DNA of 64,000 nucleotides from Paraspadella gotoi (GCA_051294375.1 CM119268.1:19623934-19687933), one strand, 5' to 3'. Shown: positions 33,662-44,972, numbered from the stretch's first letter. A program made the numbers and translations. Notes: a model not told the origin generated them from the letters alone.

Positions 33662-33712
33662 TTCAACAACGATTTTATTTTAATAAAAAAAAACAGACAT
33701 GTTTCGGCATTA
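33662..33712 (-). mobile_element. Penelope-like tail with hammerhead 3' half
   Basis: On the minus strand it reads GCCGAAACATGTCTG, then a T/A run, then AATAAAATCGTTGTTGAAAA. This is the 3' half of the hammerhead-like core plus the tail found at 50735, 57811 and 58036. Confidence 0.55.
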
Positions 33713-34244
33713 AAAAAGTTAACTTTTAACTTTTTTACTCATAATTATTAATAAATATAGTTAACTAACTTTTTATAAAACATAAAATTTAGAAATAAAA
33801 ATACCAAAATATTTTTATAAGTTTTTATTTTTATATTTCAAAAGCTCATATAAATTTTATAAAATTTTAATAATTTGATTTATCATAACTTATAATGGTT
33901 TTGCTAGTTTATAACAATTTTATATACATTAAAAACCCTCATTTCCGACAAGAAAGATAAAATTATACAAAAAAATGGTCATCACCATCGATTTCTACAG
34001 ACTACATTACACTAAAATAGCTATGTACCTCACTTGATTTGTTATATTTTGTTATTTTTCAACGCTCTACTCTACAATAAATAAACTTATTCACGATTTA
34101 TTCGTCATTTATTCGACATTTACGTCATTCGAGATTTAGAAAACCTATGAAACCTATCAAATCAAACCTCGAACAACAATGTACAAAAAATATCTTATAT
34201 GACTCGAAACCCAAATATTTATTAGTTTATTATAGTTTATTCAG
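33713..34244. other. AT-rich stretch, no gene seen
   Basis: Contains TTTTTATAAAACATAAAATT and short inverted AT motifs that hint at a decayed MITE, but no ends could be set. Confidence 0.35.
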
Positions 34245-34293
34245 ATTCGTCTAAAAACGAGTTCAGCTCTGCATCGGCGGTCCAGCTTCTCTC

Positions 34294-34329
<36 letters not shown>

Positions 34330-34845
34330 TATTATTTTTTTCCTTCTAAAAACTTTCATTATTGCCATTTATTCCGCGCTTTTTCTCAATACAAAATCCC
34401 AAATTAACATCCGAGATTTTTGTGGATTTATTTTACGGCTCCGAGATTTAGTCAGAATACGTTTTATGTTTGAAAACAAAGTTAATTGATATTCGGCGTT
34501 AAATTAAATTCCCGATTTTGAAGTCGCACAAACCCGCAAGTGTTGGTACACTCTCTGTCTCTATCTGTCTCTGTCTCTCCCTCTCACTCTCTCGTTCTCT
34601 CTCTCTCTCACTCATACACGCGTTTGTTTGTTATCTCGATTTTGGATCTTTGGGACGTCGTCGTCGTCGTCGCCGTTGTCTGCGTCGGCGTCGGCGTCAC
34701 GCTTTTTGTCTTTCTTTCTCTCTCTTTTTTTCTTTTTCTTTCCCTCTTTCACTCATAAACGCATTTGTTTTTTTTTATTTACGATGAATGATCGCATGAA
34801 TCATCGCATCAATGAATGTTTATCATCGCATCAATGAATGACTAT
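34245..34845 (+). repeat. Module C with inserted hAT element at its 3' end
   Basis: AACGAGTTCAGCTCTGCATC, (TC)n, ATTTATTCCGCGCTTTTTCT, ACATCCGAGATTTTTGTGGA, a second TC tract, a GTC triplet patch (34658-34700), a third TC tract, ACGATGAATGATCGCATGAA and the 21-bp minisatellite. The minisatellite is interrupted by the hAT-1 insertion and resumes after it. Confidence 0.65.
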
Positions 34846-35456
34846 TAAGGCGTAGTAAAATTTCTAAATTTAACTTTAATTAAAATTCTAAAAGTGAGGA
34901 ACGAACAACATTATATTAATGAACATTTATGTAATAAAAAAATTTATAATAAATTTTACAATTTACGCAGTAGGCCATATTTATACCAGTACTAAACCAA
35001 TAAATGTTAAAATTTCAAAACAGTTTTTTCTAAAAAATTTTTGCAGATTTGGATTTGTCATAAAAAGTTGATAAAAAGAAATATAACTCTTTTTGAAAAA
35101 TTCCTTCATTAAGTGGGTCAAAAATTAGAAAAAGCTATATTTTATGCTGAAAATTAACTTTTTATATATTAAATATAGTTTTTTTTAATTTTTAACCCAC
35201 TTAATGAAAGAATTTTTAAAAATTATTTATATTTTCTTTCATCAACATTTGACGAGGAATTAAAATCTGCAATCAAAATTAAGAAAAGCCTATTTTGAAA
35301 TTTTTCGATTTTATAAGGATAGTACTATATATAAATATAGCCTAGCGAAAATTAAAAAACATAAAATTATTTTTTTTTACAAATTAATGTTCACTGATGG
35401 TATGTTGTTCATAATTGACTTTTAGAATTTTCGTATGTAACTTTCACTACGCCTTA
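34846..35456 (+). mobile_element. hAT-1 MITE, intact, 611 bp
   Basis: Flanked by a perfect 8-bp target duplication ATGACTAT (34838-34845 and 35457-35464). Ends are TAAGGCGTAGT on the left and its complement ACTACGCCTTA on the right. The 8-bp duplication and the TAAGG start (hAT rule YARNG) place it in the hAT superfamily. Inside are two inner palindromes (tcaaaaatta..taatttttaaccc type) and no transposase frame. The target was a 21-bp minisatellite unit. Confidence 0.88.
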
Positions 35457-35463
35457 ATGACTA

Positions 35464-35930
35464 TCATCGCTCGTGAATGGCGTTGCGGCTCATTTTTTTC
35501 CATGCGGCCTTGGTCGGGGGAATGTTCGGGGCCGGGAAGTCAATTTTCTTTAAGAGTGGCGTAGTCGTTGTGGTTAAGGCTTGACTCTTCTTTTTGGAGA
35601 AGTGGGATGTCGAGTCCACTCCTGTCACCAAATTTAAGTAAGAAGACAAGGATTTTAGCATGAAACCAAAATGGAATTCATTTACAGAAAGTAGACAGAA
35701 GACGGTGTCAATATTTGGACATAATGATTAAGTACAAAAACCGGTGCTTTTTATACAATGCAAGTGGATCATAGAGGTGGGCAGATTTTCCTTGCTGATG
35801 AAGTCTCGACCAATCAGAGAGCTTGATTCCATTTTGGTGATTTCTTCCCGAGCCACCGATCCGGTTCCTTGCGATTCCATTCGATTCCATTCGATTCCAT
35901 CTTATGGGTAACTAGATATTCCTAGAATGA
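35464..35930 (-). mobile_element. Probable LTR retrotransposon 5' end (LTR, PBS, leader)
   Basis: Reading on the minus strand: a segment with ATTGG (CCAAT box) and TTGTATAAAAAGCACCGG (TATA, 35743-35760), then about 120 bases later TTTGGTGACAGGAGTGGAC (TGG at 35630, PBS-like and complementary to a tRNA 3' end), followed by an open frame (TGVDSTSHFSKKKS.. to a stop at the minisatellite). The layout fits a Ty3/Gypsy-type LTR and primer site. I could not find TG..CA LTR ends or a second complete LTR; part of the LTR recurs at 38252-38390. Confidence 0.42.
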
Positions 35931-36321
35931 TTGCATCAATCATTTGGTTATCATCGCATAAATTTTTTGTCTTTCGTTTTTTATTTCTTTAGTTCCTCCT
36001 CTCGTCTGGCGAGATCAATACTCTTTTAAGATTTTTTTTTTAATACAAACGTAGGGAGTCCAAAAGAGATCATTAAGTTGACTGGTAGGAATCTGTATTA
36101 ATCGAGAATTAAACGATATGAAATAAATTAATCGATCGATGAATTAATCATTCATTATGTCAATCAAATCTATCAATCAGGAATCCATCATAATCGATTC
36201 GCGTTGAGATGGCATCGTATCTTCGCTATACGATTGACGTCGCTTTTCGATGGAATAGGTTTTCTGCGTTGGAACCGCGAGGAAGGAATGGCGTCAAATA
36301 GAATCAACTCGTTAGCGAAAG

Positions 36322-36324
<3 letters not shown>

Positions 36325-36372
<48 letters not shown>
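36325..36372 (+). repeat. (GA)n microsatellite
   Basis: Near-perfect GA run. The counterpart at 38797-38858 is longer and less pure. Confidence 0.88.
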
Positions 36373-36377
<5 letters not shown>

Positions 36378-36699
36378 AAGTTATATCGGGATTTATAACA
36401 CAGAAAACTTTTAAGTTCAGAAAGATAGAGCAAAAACCAAAAAGAGGTAAATAAGATGGTTGAAATATTATATGATAAAGCTAAAATAATACTTTATTGA
36501 ACCGAATAAAACATTCTTTATGATATCCTTATTATTGCAAAACAGAACAGTATAGGATGGCCACGTCTTAAAAGCCCCGTTGAGTTTTAGTGACAGCAAT
36601 TTTCAGATTGCAGAATCGTAATACAGTTTTAAAAAAATTAAAAAACATAATCGTAATAGTAAGAACATCTCTACCCGCAGATTCGCTTTTTATCCAGCC

Positions 36700-36757
36700 A
36701 TGACCGGCGAAGCCGGTTCAGGCTTGATATTGATTCGGGTGAGCTTTTTGTGACATA

Positions 36758-36788
<31 letters not shown>

Positions 36789-37330
36789 GCGTCACGTAGC
36801 TGTTTAAAAAAAAAACTACTACGCTTTTATAGGTTTGGCTGTGACTTACCGTTTTTTTTTAAATAAAAATTATTATGAATTATGATAAAGTTTTACAAAA
36901 GTGTGCATTCATAGTAAGTTAAAAATTTAGATATGGCTTCTCATCTTGAAATAGCTTTGATATTTTCTTATTACATTTGGATTTAAGTATTTTTTGTTTG
37001 AATTTCCACTTCATTATGATTTACTGCAATATGCAAATGAGATTATAGTACTCATTATCATATCCAAATTAGTACATAGAAATGCTTTAATCTAATTTAC
37101 ATATTGCAGTATATAATATTGAAGATGAAATTCAAAAATTTTTTTTTTAAATCTCTAATAAAAATGGGAACTCAAAATAACTTTTTAATGAGAAGCTATA
37201 TCTTAATTTTAATACAATATAATCAAATATAAAAATATAAAGTCTATACAATGCTGATAAAATTGGAAAAATTTCCAATTGTAAACCATTGTAACATTTT
37301 TTGCCTTTCTTTTATTTCTTTTATTTCTTT
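36700..37330 (+). repeat. Module B, complete
   Basis: Starts with the GC hairpin (CCATGACCGGCGAAGCCGGT, 36697-36716) inside CAGGCTTGATA, then (GTC)n (36759-36789), ACTACTACGCTTTTATAGGT, TAGATATGGCTTCTCATCTT and the ATATGCAAATGAG core, ending near TTGTAAACCATTGTAACATT. Confidence 0.7.
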
Positions 37331-37631
37331 TATTCTTTTATTTCAGTTTCTTATATTTTAATTATATATATATTATATATATATATATATATATATTATT
37401 TTTTCTATATTTTTATATTTTAATTGTTTTTTAAATTGATTTTTATTTTTATATTTTAATTGTTTTTTAAATTGATTTTTGTCTCAGTGGAAGAGTAAAT
37501 AAAAAATAATAAATAAATTAAAACAAATATAAATAATTTAAAAAATAAAAATAAAAATTTAGTTTTTAAATGAATATTAGGGTTTACATTTTATATTTTC
37601 TGAGTAGAGAATTATTTTTATATGAACGATA

Positions 37632-38213
37632 ATGGCGACATCAACAGGGGCAGTTGGGTCAGAAAATAATGCAACTTATAGGGTAGTGACTTGGAATTGT
37701 GGAGGGTTAAAGGGTGATACGGGACAGAGGAAGGGTGATTGGTTATTAAATTTATTAAATGCTGATAAGGGGTTAGGTATTATGGTTATTCAGGAAACGC
37801 ATTGTAAATATGATAATGAATTATGTCAGGCTGTAAGGGATATGGAATTAAGATATAAGGTGTTGCACAGTCCAGCTACAGTGGGTGACGATTATGCAGG
37901 TATATTGTGTGTAATTTCTGATGATTGGGAAGTGATAAACAATGTGGTGAGTTTAAGTGGCAGAGTGATGTCAGTAAAAGTTCAAAATGTGGTTTCTAGC
38001 AAAGTGATAAATTTTGTTGTGGTTTATGGAGTGAGTGGTGGATTGGATGGTGGATCATGGATAAGAAAATTGGATGAAATTATAGATGATTCGTGTTCTA
38101 ATGTTGTGATAGGAGACTTCAATTTTGTGGAAGAAAGCAGAGATAGAGGGAGTGATTTACTGACAAGATATGATCAGGTTCTTGGTACGATTTTTACAGA
38201 TGTAAAAGGAAAT
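37632..38213 (+). CDS. LINE endonuclease domain (EEP/APE-like), truncated
   Basis: A 194-codon frame from ATG 37632 runs into an N gap. It reads as the apurinic-like endonuclease that LINE ORF2 proteins use to nick target DNA: VVTWNCGG (Asn22), VIQETH (catalytic Glu55), VVYGVS (Tyr132), VIGDFNFVEE (Asp162, Asn164), then SRDRGSDLLTRYDQ. The last conserved block (SDH) and the whole reverse transcriptase are missing. The GDFNFV..DR pattern recalls L1/Tx1-type endonucleases, but the clade is unsure. Base composition is AT-rich with GG-rich codons, unlike the flanking 1.55-kb repeats. No stops or frameshifts interrupt it. Confidence 0.82.
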
Positions 38214-38238
38214 NNNNNNNNNNNNNNNNNNNNNNNNN
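38214..38238. other. Assembly gap (25 N)
   Basis: The LINE frame ends here and the second 1.55-kb repeat begins almost at once, so the join is suspect. Confidence 0.98.
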
Positions 38239-38251
38239 ACTGGATTCAAGC

Positions 38252-38821
38252 AGGTGGGCAGATTTTCCTTGCTGATGAAGTCTCGACCAATCAGAGAGCT
38301 TGATTCCATTTTTGGTGATTTCTTCCCGAGCCACCGATCCGGTTCCTTGGGATTCCATTCGATTCCATTCGATTCCATCTTATGGGTAACTAGATATTCC
38401 TAGAATGATTGCATCAATCATTTGGTTATCATCGCATAAATTTTTTGTCTTTCTTATTTCTTTAGTTCCTCCTCTCGTTCGGCGAGATCAATACTCTCTT
38501 TTAGAATTTTTTTTTAATACAAACGTAGGGAGTCCAAAAGAGATCATTAAGTTGACTGGTAGGAATCTGTATTAATCGAGAATTAAACGATATGAAATAA
38601 ATTAATCGATCGATGAATTAATCATTCATTATGTCAATCAAATCTATCAATCAGGAATCCATCATAATCGATTCGCGTTGAGATGGCATCGTATCTTCGC
38701 TATACGATTGACGTCGCTTTTCGATGGAATAGGTTTTCTGCGTTGGAACCGCGAGGAAGGAATGGCGTCAAATAGAATCAACTCGTTGGACGAGAAGAGA
38801 GAGAGAGAGAGAAGGAGAGAG

Positions 38822-38853
<32 letters not shown>

Positions 38854-39805
38854 AGGGAGGAGTTATATCGGGATTTATAACACAGAAAACTTTTAAGTTC
38901 AGAAAGAAGAGCAAAAACCAAAAAGAGGTAAATAAGATGGTTGAAATATTATATGATATAAAGCTAAAATAATACTTTATTGAACCGAATAAAACATTCT
39001 TTATGATATCCTTATTATTGCAAAACAGAACAGTATAGGATGGCCACGTCTTAAAAGCCCCGTTGAGTTTTAGTGACAGCAATTTTCAGATTGCAGAATC
39101 GTAATACAGTTTTAAAAAAATTAAAAAAACATAATCGTAATAGTAAGAACATCTCTACCCGCAGATTCGCTTTTTATCCAGCCATGACCGGCGAAGCCGG
39201 TTCAGGCTTGATATTGATTCGGGTGAGCTTCTTTGTGACATAGTCGTCGTCGTCGTCGTCGTCGTCGTCCGTGTCGTCGTCGTCGTCGCGCGTCACGCTG
39301 TTTTTAAAAAAAAACTACTACGCTTTTTATAGGTTTGGCTGTGACTTACCGTTTTTTTTAAATAAAAATTATTATGAATTATGATAAAGTTTTACAAAAG
39401 TGTGCATTCATAGTAAGTTAAAAATTTAGATATGGCTTTTCATCTGAAATAGCTTTGATATTTTCTTATTACATTTGGATTTAAGTATTTTTTGTTTGAA
39501 TTTCCACTTCATTATGATTTACTGCAATATGCAAATGAGATTATAGTACTCATTATCATATCCAAATTAGTACATAGAAATGCTTTAATCTAATTTACAT
39601 ATTGCAGTATATAATATTGAAGATGAAATTCAAAAATTTTTTTTTAAATCTCTAATAAAATGGGAACTCAAAATAACTTTTTTAATGAGAAGCTATATCT
39701 TAATTTTAATACAAATAAAAATAAAATCTTTTACAAGCTGCGATTGGAAAAAATTGGAAAAATTTCCAATGTAAACCATTGTAACATTTTTTGTCTTTCT
39801 TTTAT
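38252..39805 (+). repeat. 1.55-kb direct repeat, copy 2
   Basis: Second copy of 35776-37330. It contains module B at 39180-39805 with the hairpin at 39180-39200 and a longer GTC run (39241-39295). Confidence 0.85.
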
Positions 39806-39834
39806 TTTCTTTTATTTCTTTATCTTTTTATTTC

Positions 39835-40050
39835 AGTTCTGCTCACTGACGTTACAGCGGCCTTCAAGCAGCTGTCCAGCTTTGTCTCTTCTTTCTCTTC
39901 TTTCTGTCTCTTTCTCTTTTACGATCTCTTGCGTGATCGTTCTTTTTTTGAAAAATTATGATTATGTTTTTTTTCTTAAAACTTTTATTCGGGGCTTTTT
40001 TCTCAATACAAAATCCCAAATTTACATCCGAGATTTTCGTGGATACATTT
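39835..40050 (+). repeat. Module C, truncated
   Basis: GCTCACTGACG, GCTGTCCAGCTT, a short TC tract, GATCTCTTGCGTGATCGTTC, ACAAAATCCCAAATTTACAT and CCGAGATTTTCGTGGA, then switches into module D. Confidence 0.6.
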
Positions 40051-40475
40051 AAAAAAGTGAAGAATAACTTATATTGACATGCATTGCCACATGTAAATCA
40101 GCTAATGTGACTTATTATATATGCAGCACTTTCGCCCGAACAATAATGCATTACATATTTAAAAAAAATAAATTTGTATTTATTTATTATTGTAACTTTG
40201 AACCGGTTGCCCACTATTGGCAAATTATATCTAAAATAGGAGTTGATAAGAGAGATATAGTCAAAATTAAACATTACTTTTTTTGTATTTCTGATAATTT
40301 ATACTATTATTAAATTATAAATATTTTTAGTGTATATATTTAATCATTTTTATCTTTTTTTTAAATAATAATTATTTGAGTTGTGATAACTATTTATAAA
40401 TTAATTAAATATGCAAATATAAAATTTGACCTCGGTCTGGTTTTCTCTAAAAAAAGAACAATCAAAAATTTCATT
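40050..40475 (+). repeat. Module D
   Basis: GAAGAATAACTTATA, ATGCATTGCCACATGTAAAT, CCGGTTGCCCACTATTGGCA and ATTTGACCTCGGTCTGGTTT. It is shared with 28030-28440 (reverse) and 54620-55050. Confidence 0.65.
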
Positions 40476-40639
40476 CAAGATTAAAATTTTTTAAAATTAG
40501 GAAAAAAAAAATATTTGGAAGTCAAATATCATAGTCGTTAACAGAGTATTTTCAACTATATATTTTGTTAATAGGGATTATAATTTTTGGATCATTATTA
40601 TTAAAAGAGTTTAGCTTTATCAAGTTTTTTTCTTCTGAA

Positions 40640-40795
40640 TAGGGGTAGCCCCTCTCAATGGTGTGAATCAAAAATTTAGTATGGGAACATGCTCAAACGA
40701 AAATTTATGCATTTTAAGTTTACTTTCAATTACAAAAAAATTTCTTATATTGGCTCTATACCCAAATATTTATTTTGTAATATATTTTTTATAGA
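40640..40795 (+). mobile_element. hAT-4 fragment with terminus
   Basis: TAGGGGTAGCCCCTCTCAAT then GGTGTGAATCAAAAATTTAG. The end matches the complement of 53890-53922, and the TAGGG start follows the hAT YARNG rule. Confidence 0.5.
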
Positions 40796-40799
40796 AAGG

Positions 40800-40900
40800 A
40801 AAAGAGTTCGTCCCTACTCATATTCGTCGGAAAATGAGTTCAGCTCTGCAGCGGCGGTCCAGCGGCGGTCCAGCGACTGTCCAGCTTCTCTCTCTCTCTT

Positions 40901-40951
<51 letters not shown>

Positions 40952-41121
40952 CTTTCTAAAAACTTTTATTATCGCCATTTATTCCGCGCTTTTTTCTCAA
41001 TACAAAATCCCAAATTTACATCCGAGATTTCGTGGATTTTTTCCCTAAAAATTCTGATTATTCTTTATATAAACGAGAGAGACCTAATAATGCGTTTCGT
41101 TTGGCCGGGAAAACTGTCCAG

Positions 41122-41155
<34 letters not shown>

Positions 41156-41280
41156 TTTCACTCATACACGCATTTGTTTGTTTTATTTACGATGAATGAT
41201 TCATGCGCGTCAAATGAATGACTATCATCGCATCAATGAATGACTATCATCATGGCTTGATCCTTATGCTTTTAAGATTT
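40800..41280 (+). repeat. Module C
   Basis: GAGTTCAGCTCTGCAGCGGC, TC tracts (40884-40948, 41121-41150), ATTTATTCCGCGCTTTTTTC, ACATCCGAGATTTCGTGGAT, CGTTTGGCCGGGAAAACTGT, the 21-bp minisatellite and CCTTATGCTTTTAAGATTTT. Confidence 0.7.
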
Positions 41281-41282
41281 TT

Positions 41283-42445
41283 TTAATTGGATCTGCTTAT
41301 CGCTTCCCAACTCTATAATTCACTTCGTCGGTCCGCCTGTCCACCCCTCAATCTTGTCAGTCATTCAGTTAATGTCAGAACATCAAATCATGAAAAATTA
41401 TTCAAAAAAATTATGTCTGTCCGTCCGTCCGTCTGTCCGTCCGTCCGTCCGTCCGTCTGTCTGTCGGTCTGTCCGTCCATCCCCCCTCAAAAAACTCCAA
41501 TTACTCGTGATTGGATGGGTGGACTAGAATAAAATTTTGTGTGTGGTTAGGAAAGTGTGTGATGGAGCTGGATATAAAGGTTCGATGGAATTGTACGAGT
41601 TGAAATGAGTTTAAATAAAAAAAACAAGTCACATTTACTTAATTTTTTTTATTAATTTTAACCCATAGTTACTTTAATTATTATTAATTGGATGGAAAGA
41701 TTGAGATAAAATTTTTAATGTGGGTAGGAAAGTGTGTGATTTAATTAGATATAAAGTTTCGATGGAATCTTGCAAGCAAAAATGAAAAAAAAAGTAACAT
41801 AAACTTTTAAGTGTTTTAAGCTTCTCTCTTGCTCTTTCTCTTTCACTTGCTGTCTCTCTCTCTCTCTAATACCCTATCTCTGCAGGTAAAAAAAGATGTA
41901 AGTTGAAAAAATGATAAAAGTGAAAAAATGATCTAAGTTGAAAAAATTATGAAAATTGAAAAAACGATGCAAGTTAAAAAATAATGCTAGTTGAAAAAAT
42001 GATGCAAGCTAAAATATGATGCAAGTTTAAAAAATTATGTGAATTAAAAAAATTGAGAGTTAAAAAAATTATTCGAGTTGAAAAAATTATGCTAGTTGAA
42101 AAAATGATGCAAGGTAAAATATGATGCAAGTTGAAAACATTATGTGAATTAAAAAAATTATGTGAGTTAAAAAAATTATGTGAGTTTTAAAAATTATGCT
42201 AGTTGAAAAAATGATGCATGTTAAAAAAATGATGCAAATTGCAAAAAAATTATGCAAGTTGAAAAAATTATGCAAGTTGAAGTTTGTAAGTTTTTGTACC
42301 ATAGTAACAGTTCAGTTTAATCCCTTGCAAGAGATCAGTTTGGATCACAATTGAAAGAAGAATCGTGAATTATCATCTGATTACCTGATTACCGCTTAAT
42401 TAGTTATCGTCGGCAGTTCCGACATTGTTTGCTCAAACTTGTTTT
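41283..42445 (+). mobile_element. HINE-like element with AAGTTGAAAAAAT minisatellite
   Basis: Diverged left end (TTTAATTGGATCTGCTTATC), ACATCAAATCATGAAAAATT, (GTCY)n at 41416-41487, units at 41500 and 41690, then an array of 16-18-base units (GCAAGTTGAAAAAATGAT) at 41888-42280. The right end is CGGCAGTTCCGACATTGTTT..CAAACTTG. Confidence 0.7.
41888..42280 (+). repeat. 16-18-bp minisatellite (GCAAGTTGAAAAAATTAT)
   Basis: About 22 imperfect units, the same unit type as short runs at 340-380, 12225-12285, 15530-15590 and 30850-30885. Confidence 0.85.
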
Positions 42446-42895
42446 TTTGAAAACTGCGCGAATATTCTCTTTAATATTTTTTTTCATTATCATATTTTTT
42501 TCCCTTTATGATAACGGCAGCATACAATTTTCAGTTCCATTAGCGAACTTTTTTTTACTCGTCGTTGTTCTTTTGTTGTTCGCGAGTTTGTTTACACCCC
42601 GAAGAAACGAAATTTCGGAAAATCATTAAGTTTTGCATAATCGAGTTTTTTTGTTTTGGAATTTTTTTTCTACCTTGGCAAAAAAACAGCGTCATGAGTT
42701 TTTTATGTTCTATATTCCGTCAAAAAAAACATGTCACGAACTTTTGTCAGGAGCTGTCACAAAGTTAGAAAAGTGAGAGAAAGTATGAGGAAAAAGTTTT
42801 TTTTTCGTACGCTTACTTATCTTTTTTTTCTTTTAAATTGGATCGACTCAATACTTTGAGTTCCATCTCTATACTCGTCAAAAATCGTTTTTCCT
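42446..42895. other. AT-rich stretch, no gene seen
   Basis: Not visibly repeated in the window. Short plus-strand frames (for example 42429-42629) are Leu/Phe-rich and lack family signatures. Confidence 0.35.
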
Positions 42896-42899
42896 CGCG

Positions 42900-43290
42900 A
42901 TGGCGAATTTGGCAAGAAACCAGAATATGAACGGAACGAGAAAGGAAAGAACGAAGGTGATAAAGAAAAGAACAATAGGCGAATATAGAAGAACAAAAAT
43001 AAAAAAGGAAAGAACAAATGACAGAACGGTAAGAACATTGTTAAGAAAGGAAAGAACAAAAGACAGAAAGATAAAACCAAAAGTAAAAAAGATAAAACGT
43101 AATGACAGAAAGATATGAACATCGTTAAAAAAGAAAATAACAAAGGAAAGAAAAAAAAGAATAAAAGACAGATTAGGATACGGAAAGAAAAGAATATAGA
43201 GGAAAAAGGAGAGAACAAAAGACTCAGAGAGACAACAAAGGTAAAAAAAGAAGAGAACAAAAGACAGAAAGAGAAGAACGATGACTCTCT
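42900..43290 (+). repeat. Degenerate AAGAACAAAAGACAGAAAG-type minisatellite
   Basis: A-rich units of roughly 18-24 bases containing GAAAGAACAAA and GACAGAAAG. Both strands stay open because of composition (Lys/Arg/Asn on plus, Phe/Leu/Ser on minus). I do not regard these as genes. Confidence 0.6.
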
Positions 43291-43429
43291 CAGTAAAACT
43301 CGTACTAAGGTTCAGACATCCATTAATGCAAACTAGTACAACTGAACGTCGATGGTGACGACGACGACACTGATGATGATGATGATGACGAAAATGATTG
43401 TAAATATCGACGATCATCTTCGACATCTA

Positions 43430-43570
43430 CTTTCTATACATATACAATGTCAATAACGAACTGACAAACATGGTATTATCGTCGACGATGACGATGGCTC
43501 TGAACACTTTTACAATGTCAATAATGAACTGACAAAGATGGCATTATCGCCGACAACGACGATGAAACTA
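43430..43570 (+). repeat. Two-unit repeat of about 63 bp
   Basis: ACAATGTCAATAACGAACTG and ACAATGTCAATAATGAACTG, each followed by ACAAA(C/G)ATGG.ATTATCG.CGA. Confidence 0.6.
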
Positions 43571-43629
43571 ATAGGGACGACGAGAAGTTCTCATGAGAGA
43601 CAAGATACACAAGAGAATTCACGGCTTTT

Positions 43630-44570
43630 CCTCTTTTTCACTCGTCATCGACCACGCCTCATCTATAAAGACGTCTCCCTGACGCAGTAGTCACACACTA
43701 TCTATAAAGACAGTCACCCTAAGACTCATTTCATCTATACAAACCGTCATCACATCATCTATAAAGACTCTTAGACACACCTCCTCTCTAAAGACCGTCA
43801 ACCTTAGGCACACATCATCTATAAAGACAGAGACCCTTAGGAAGACCTTATCTATAAAGATTAAGGCGTAGTGAAAGTTACATACGAAAATTCTAAAAGT
43901 CAATTATGAACAACATACCATCAGTGAACATTCATTTGTAAAAAAAAATAATTTTATGTTTTTTAATTTTCGCAGTAGGCTATATTTATATATAGTACTA
44001 TCCTTATAAAATCAAAAAAATTCAAAATATGCTTTTCTTAATTTTGATTGCAGATTTAAATTCCTCGTCAAAAGTTGATAAAAGAAAATATAAATCATTT
44101 TTAAAAATTCTTTCATTAAGTGGGTTAAAAATTAAAAAAACTATATTTAATTTATAAAGTTAATTTTCAGCTTAAAATATAGCTTTTTCTAATTTTTGAC
44201 ACACTTAATGAAGGAATTTTTCAAAAAGAGTTATATTTCTTTCTATCAACTTTCTATGACGAATCCAAATCTGCGAAAAAAATCTTAGAAAAAACTGTTT
44301 TGAAATTTTAACATTTATTGGATTAGTACTAGTATAAATATGGCCTACTGCGTAAATTGTAAAATTTATTATAAATTTTTTTATTATATAAATGTTCATT
44401 AGTATAATATTGTTCGTTCCTCACTTTTAGAATTTTAATTAATGTTAAATTTAGAAATTTTACTACGCCTTAATAAAGATAGATACTTTTAGAATCACCT
44501 CATCGATAAAAATCGTCACTATCACATATATATGTCACCCTTAGGAATCTATAAAGACAAGGCAGACCTC
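43630..44570 (+). repeat. Minisatellite with CATCTATAAAGAC units, split by hAT-1
   Basis: Units of about 30-36 bases (ATCTATAAAGACnGTCACCCTTAGG..) run from 43660 to the hAT insertion at 43862 and resume at 44473. The target duplication ATAAAGAT is part of the unit. A 103-codon frame starting at 44532 continues from this array into unique-looking Pro/Ser-rich sequence; I do not support it as a gene. Confidence 0.7.
43862..44472 (-). mobile_element. hAT-1 MITE, intact, 611 bp, opposite orientation
   Basis: Perfect 8-bp target duplication ATAAAGAT (43854-43861 and 44473-44480). Its left end TAAGGCGTAGTGAAAGTTAC equals the right end of the 34846 copy in reverse. Length is identical to that copy, so both look like recent, full-length insertions. 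Confidence 0.88.
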
Positions 44571-44870
44571 AACTTCAAAGACCTTATCCTACAAACCCCA
44601 GAAGCTCTAAAGACCGTCAACCTCCAAGAAGTCCCATCTCCAAGTACTGTCTATCCTCTAAAAAGCCTTATCTCTAAAAGCGGTCAACCCGCAACACCCG
44701 CCAATCTCGAAAAACCATCGCCCATGCCGGGCCCCATCCTCAAGGAACCCCATCCCAAGAGTATGTGTCCACTCCCTCCTAAAAGTACGCCTTCCTCCCT
44801 GCTTTACCCCTGCAGTCACGCCCCTTCCGGTTCGTTTGCATAAAACGAGGACTCTAGTGGGAAAGGCGTT

Positions 44871-44960
44871 TAAATCAGCGAATGTGGATGTAGCTGTTGC
44901 TGTCGCTGTAGCTTTTGCTGTAGCTGTCGCCGTGGATTTAGATGTTGCTGTAGTGTAGCA
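44871..44960 (+). repeat. GCTGTA/GCTGTC hexanucleotide repeat
   Basis: About 12 units of GTAGCT/GTTGCT/GTCGCT type, 6-base period. Confidence 0.7.
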
Positions 44961-44967
44961 GATATAC

Positions 44968-44972
<5 letters not shown>

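Larger units (their letters stand above)
35776..37330 (+). repeat. 1.55-kb direct repeat, copy 1
   Basis: Matches 38252-39805 from GTGGGCAGATTTTCCTTGCT through CCATTCGATTCCATTCGATT, GACGTCGCTTTTCGATGGAA, a GA tract, ATCCAGCCATGACCGG and all of module B. The copies differ by small indels. The LINE fragment and an N gap lie between them. Confidence 0.85.

Noticed and set aside
42817-43426. Hydrophobic minus-strand frames of 147 and 182 codons
   Set aside because: Complement of an A-rich degenerate minisatellite; Phe/Leu/Ser content comes from composition and there is no membrane-protein pattern with polar loops.
44532-44843. 103-codon Pro/Ser-rich frame
   Set aside because: Starts within the CATCTATAAAGAC minisatellite; no domain, no splice signals and no support from neighbours.
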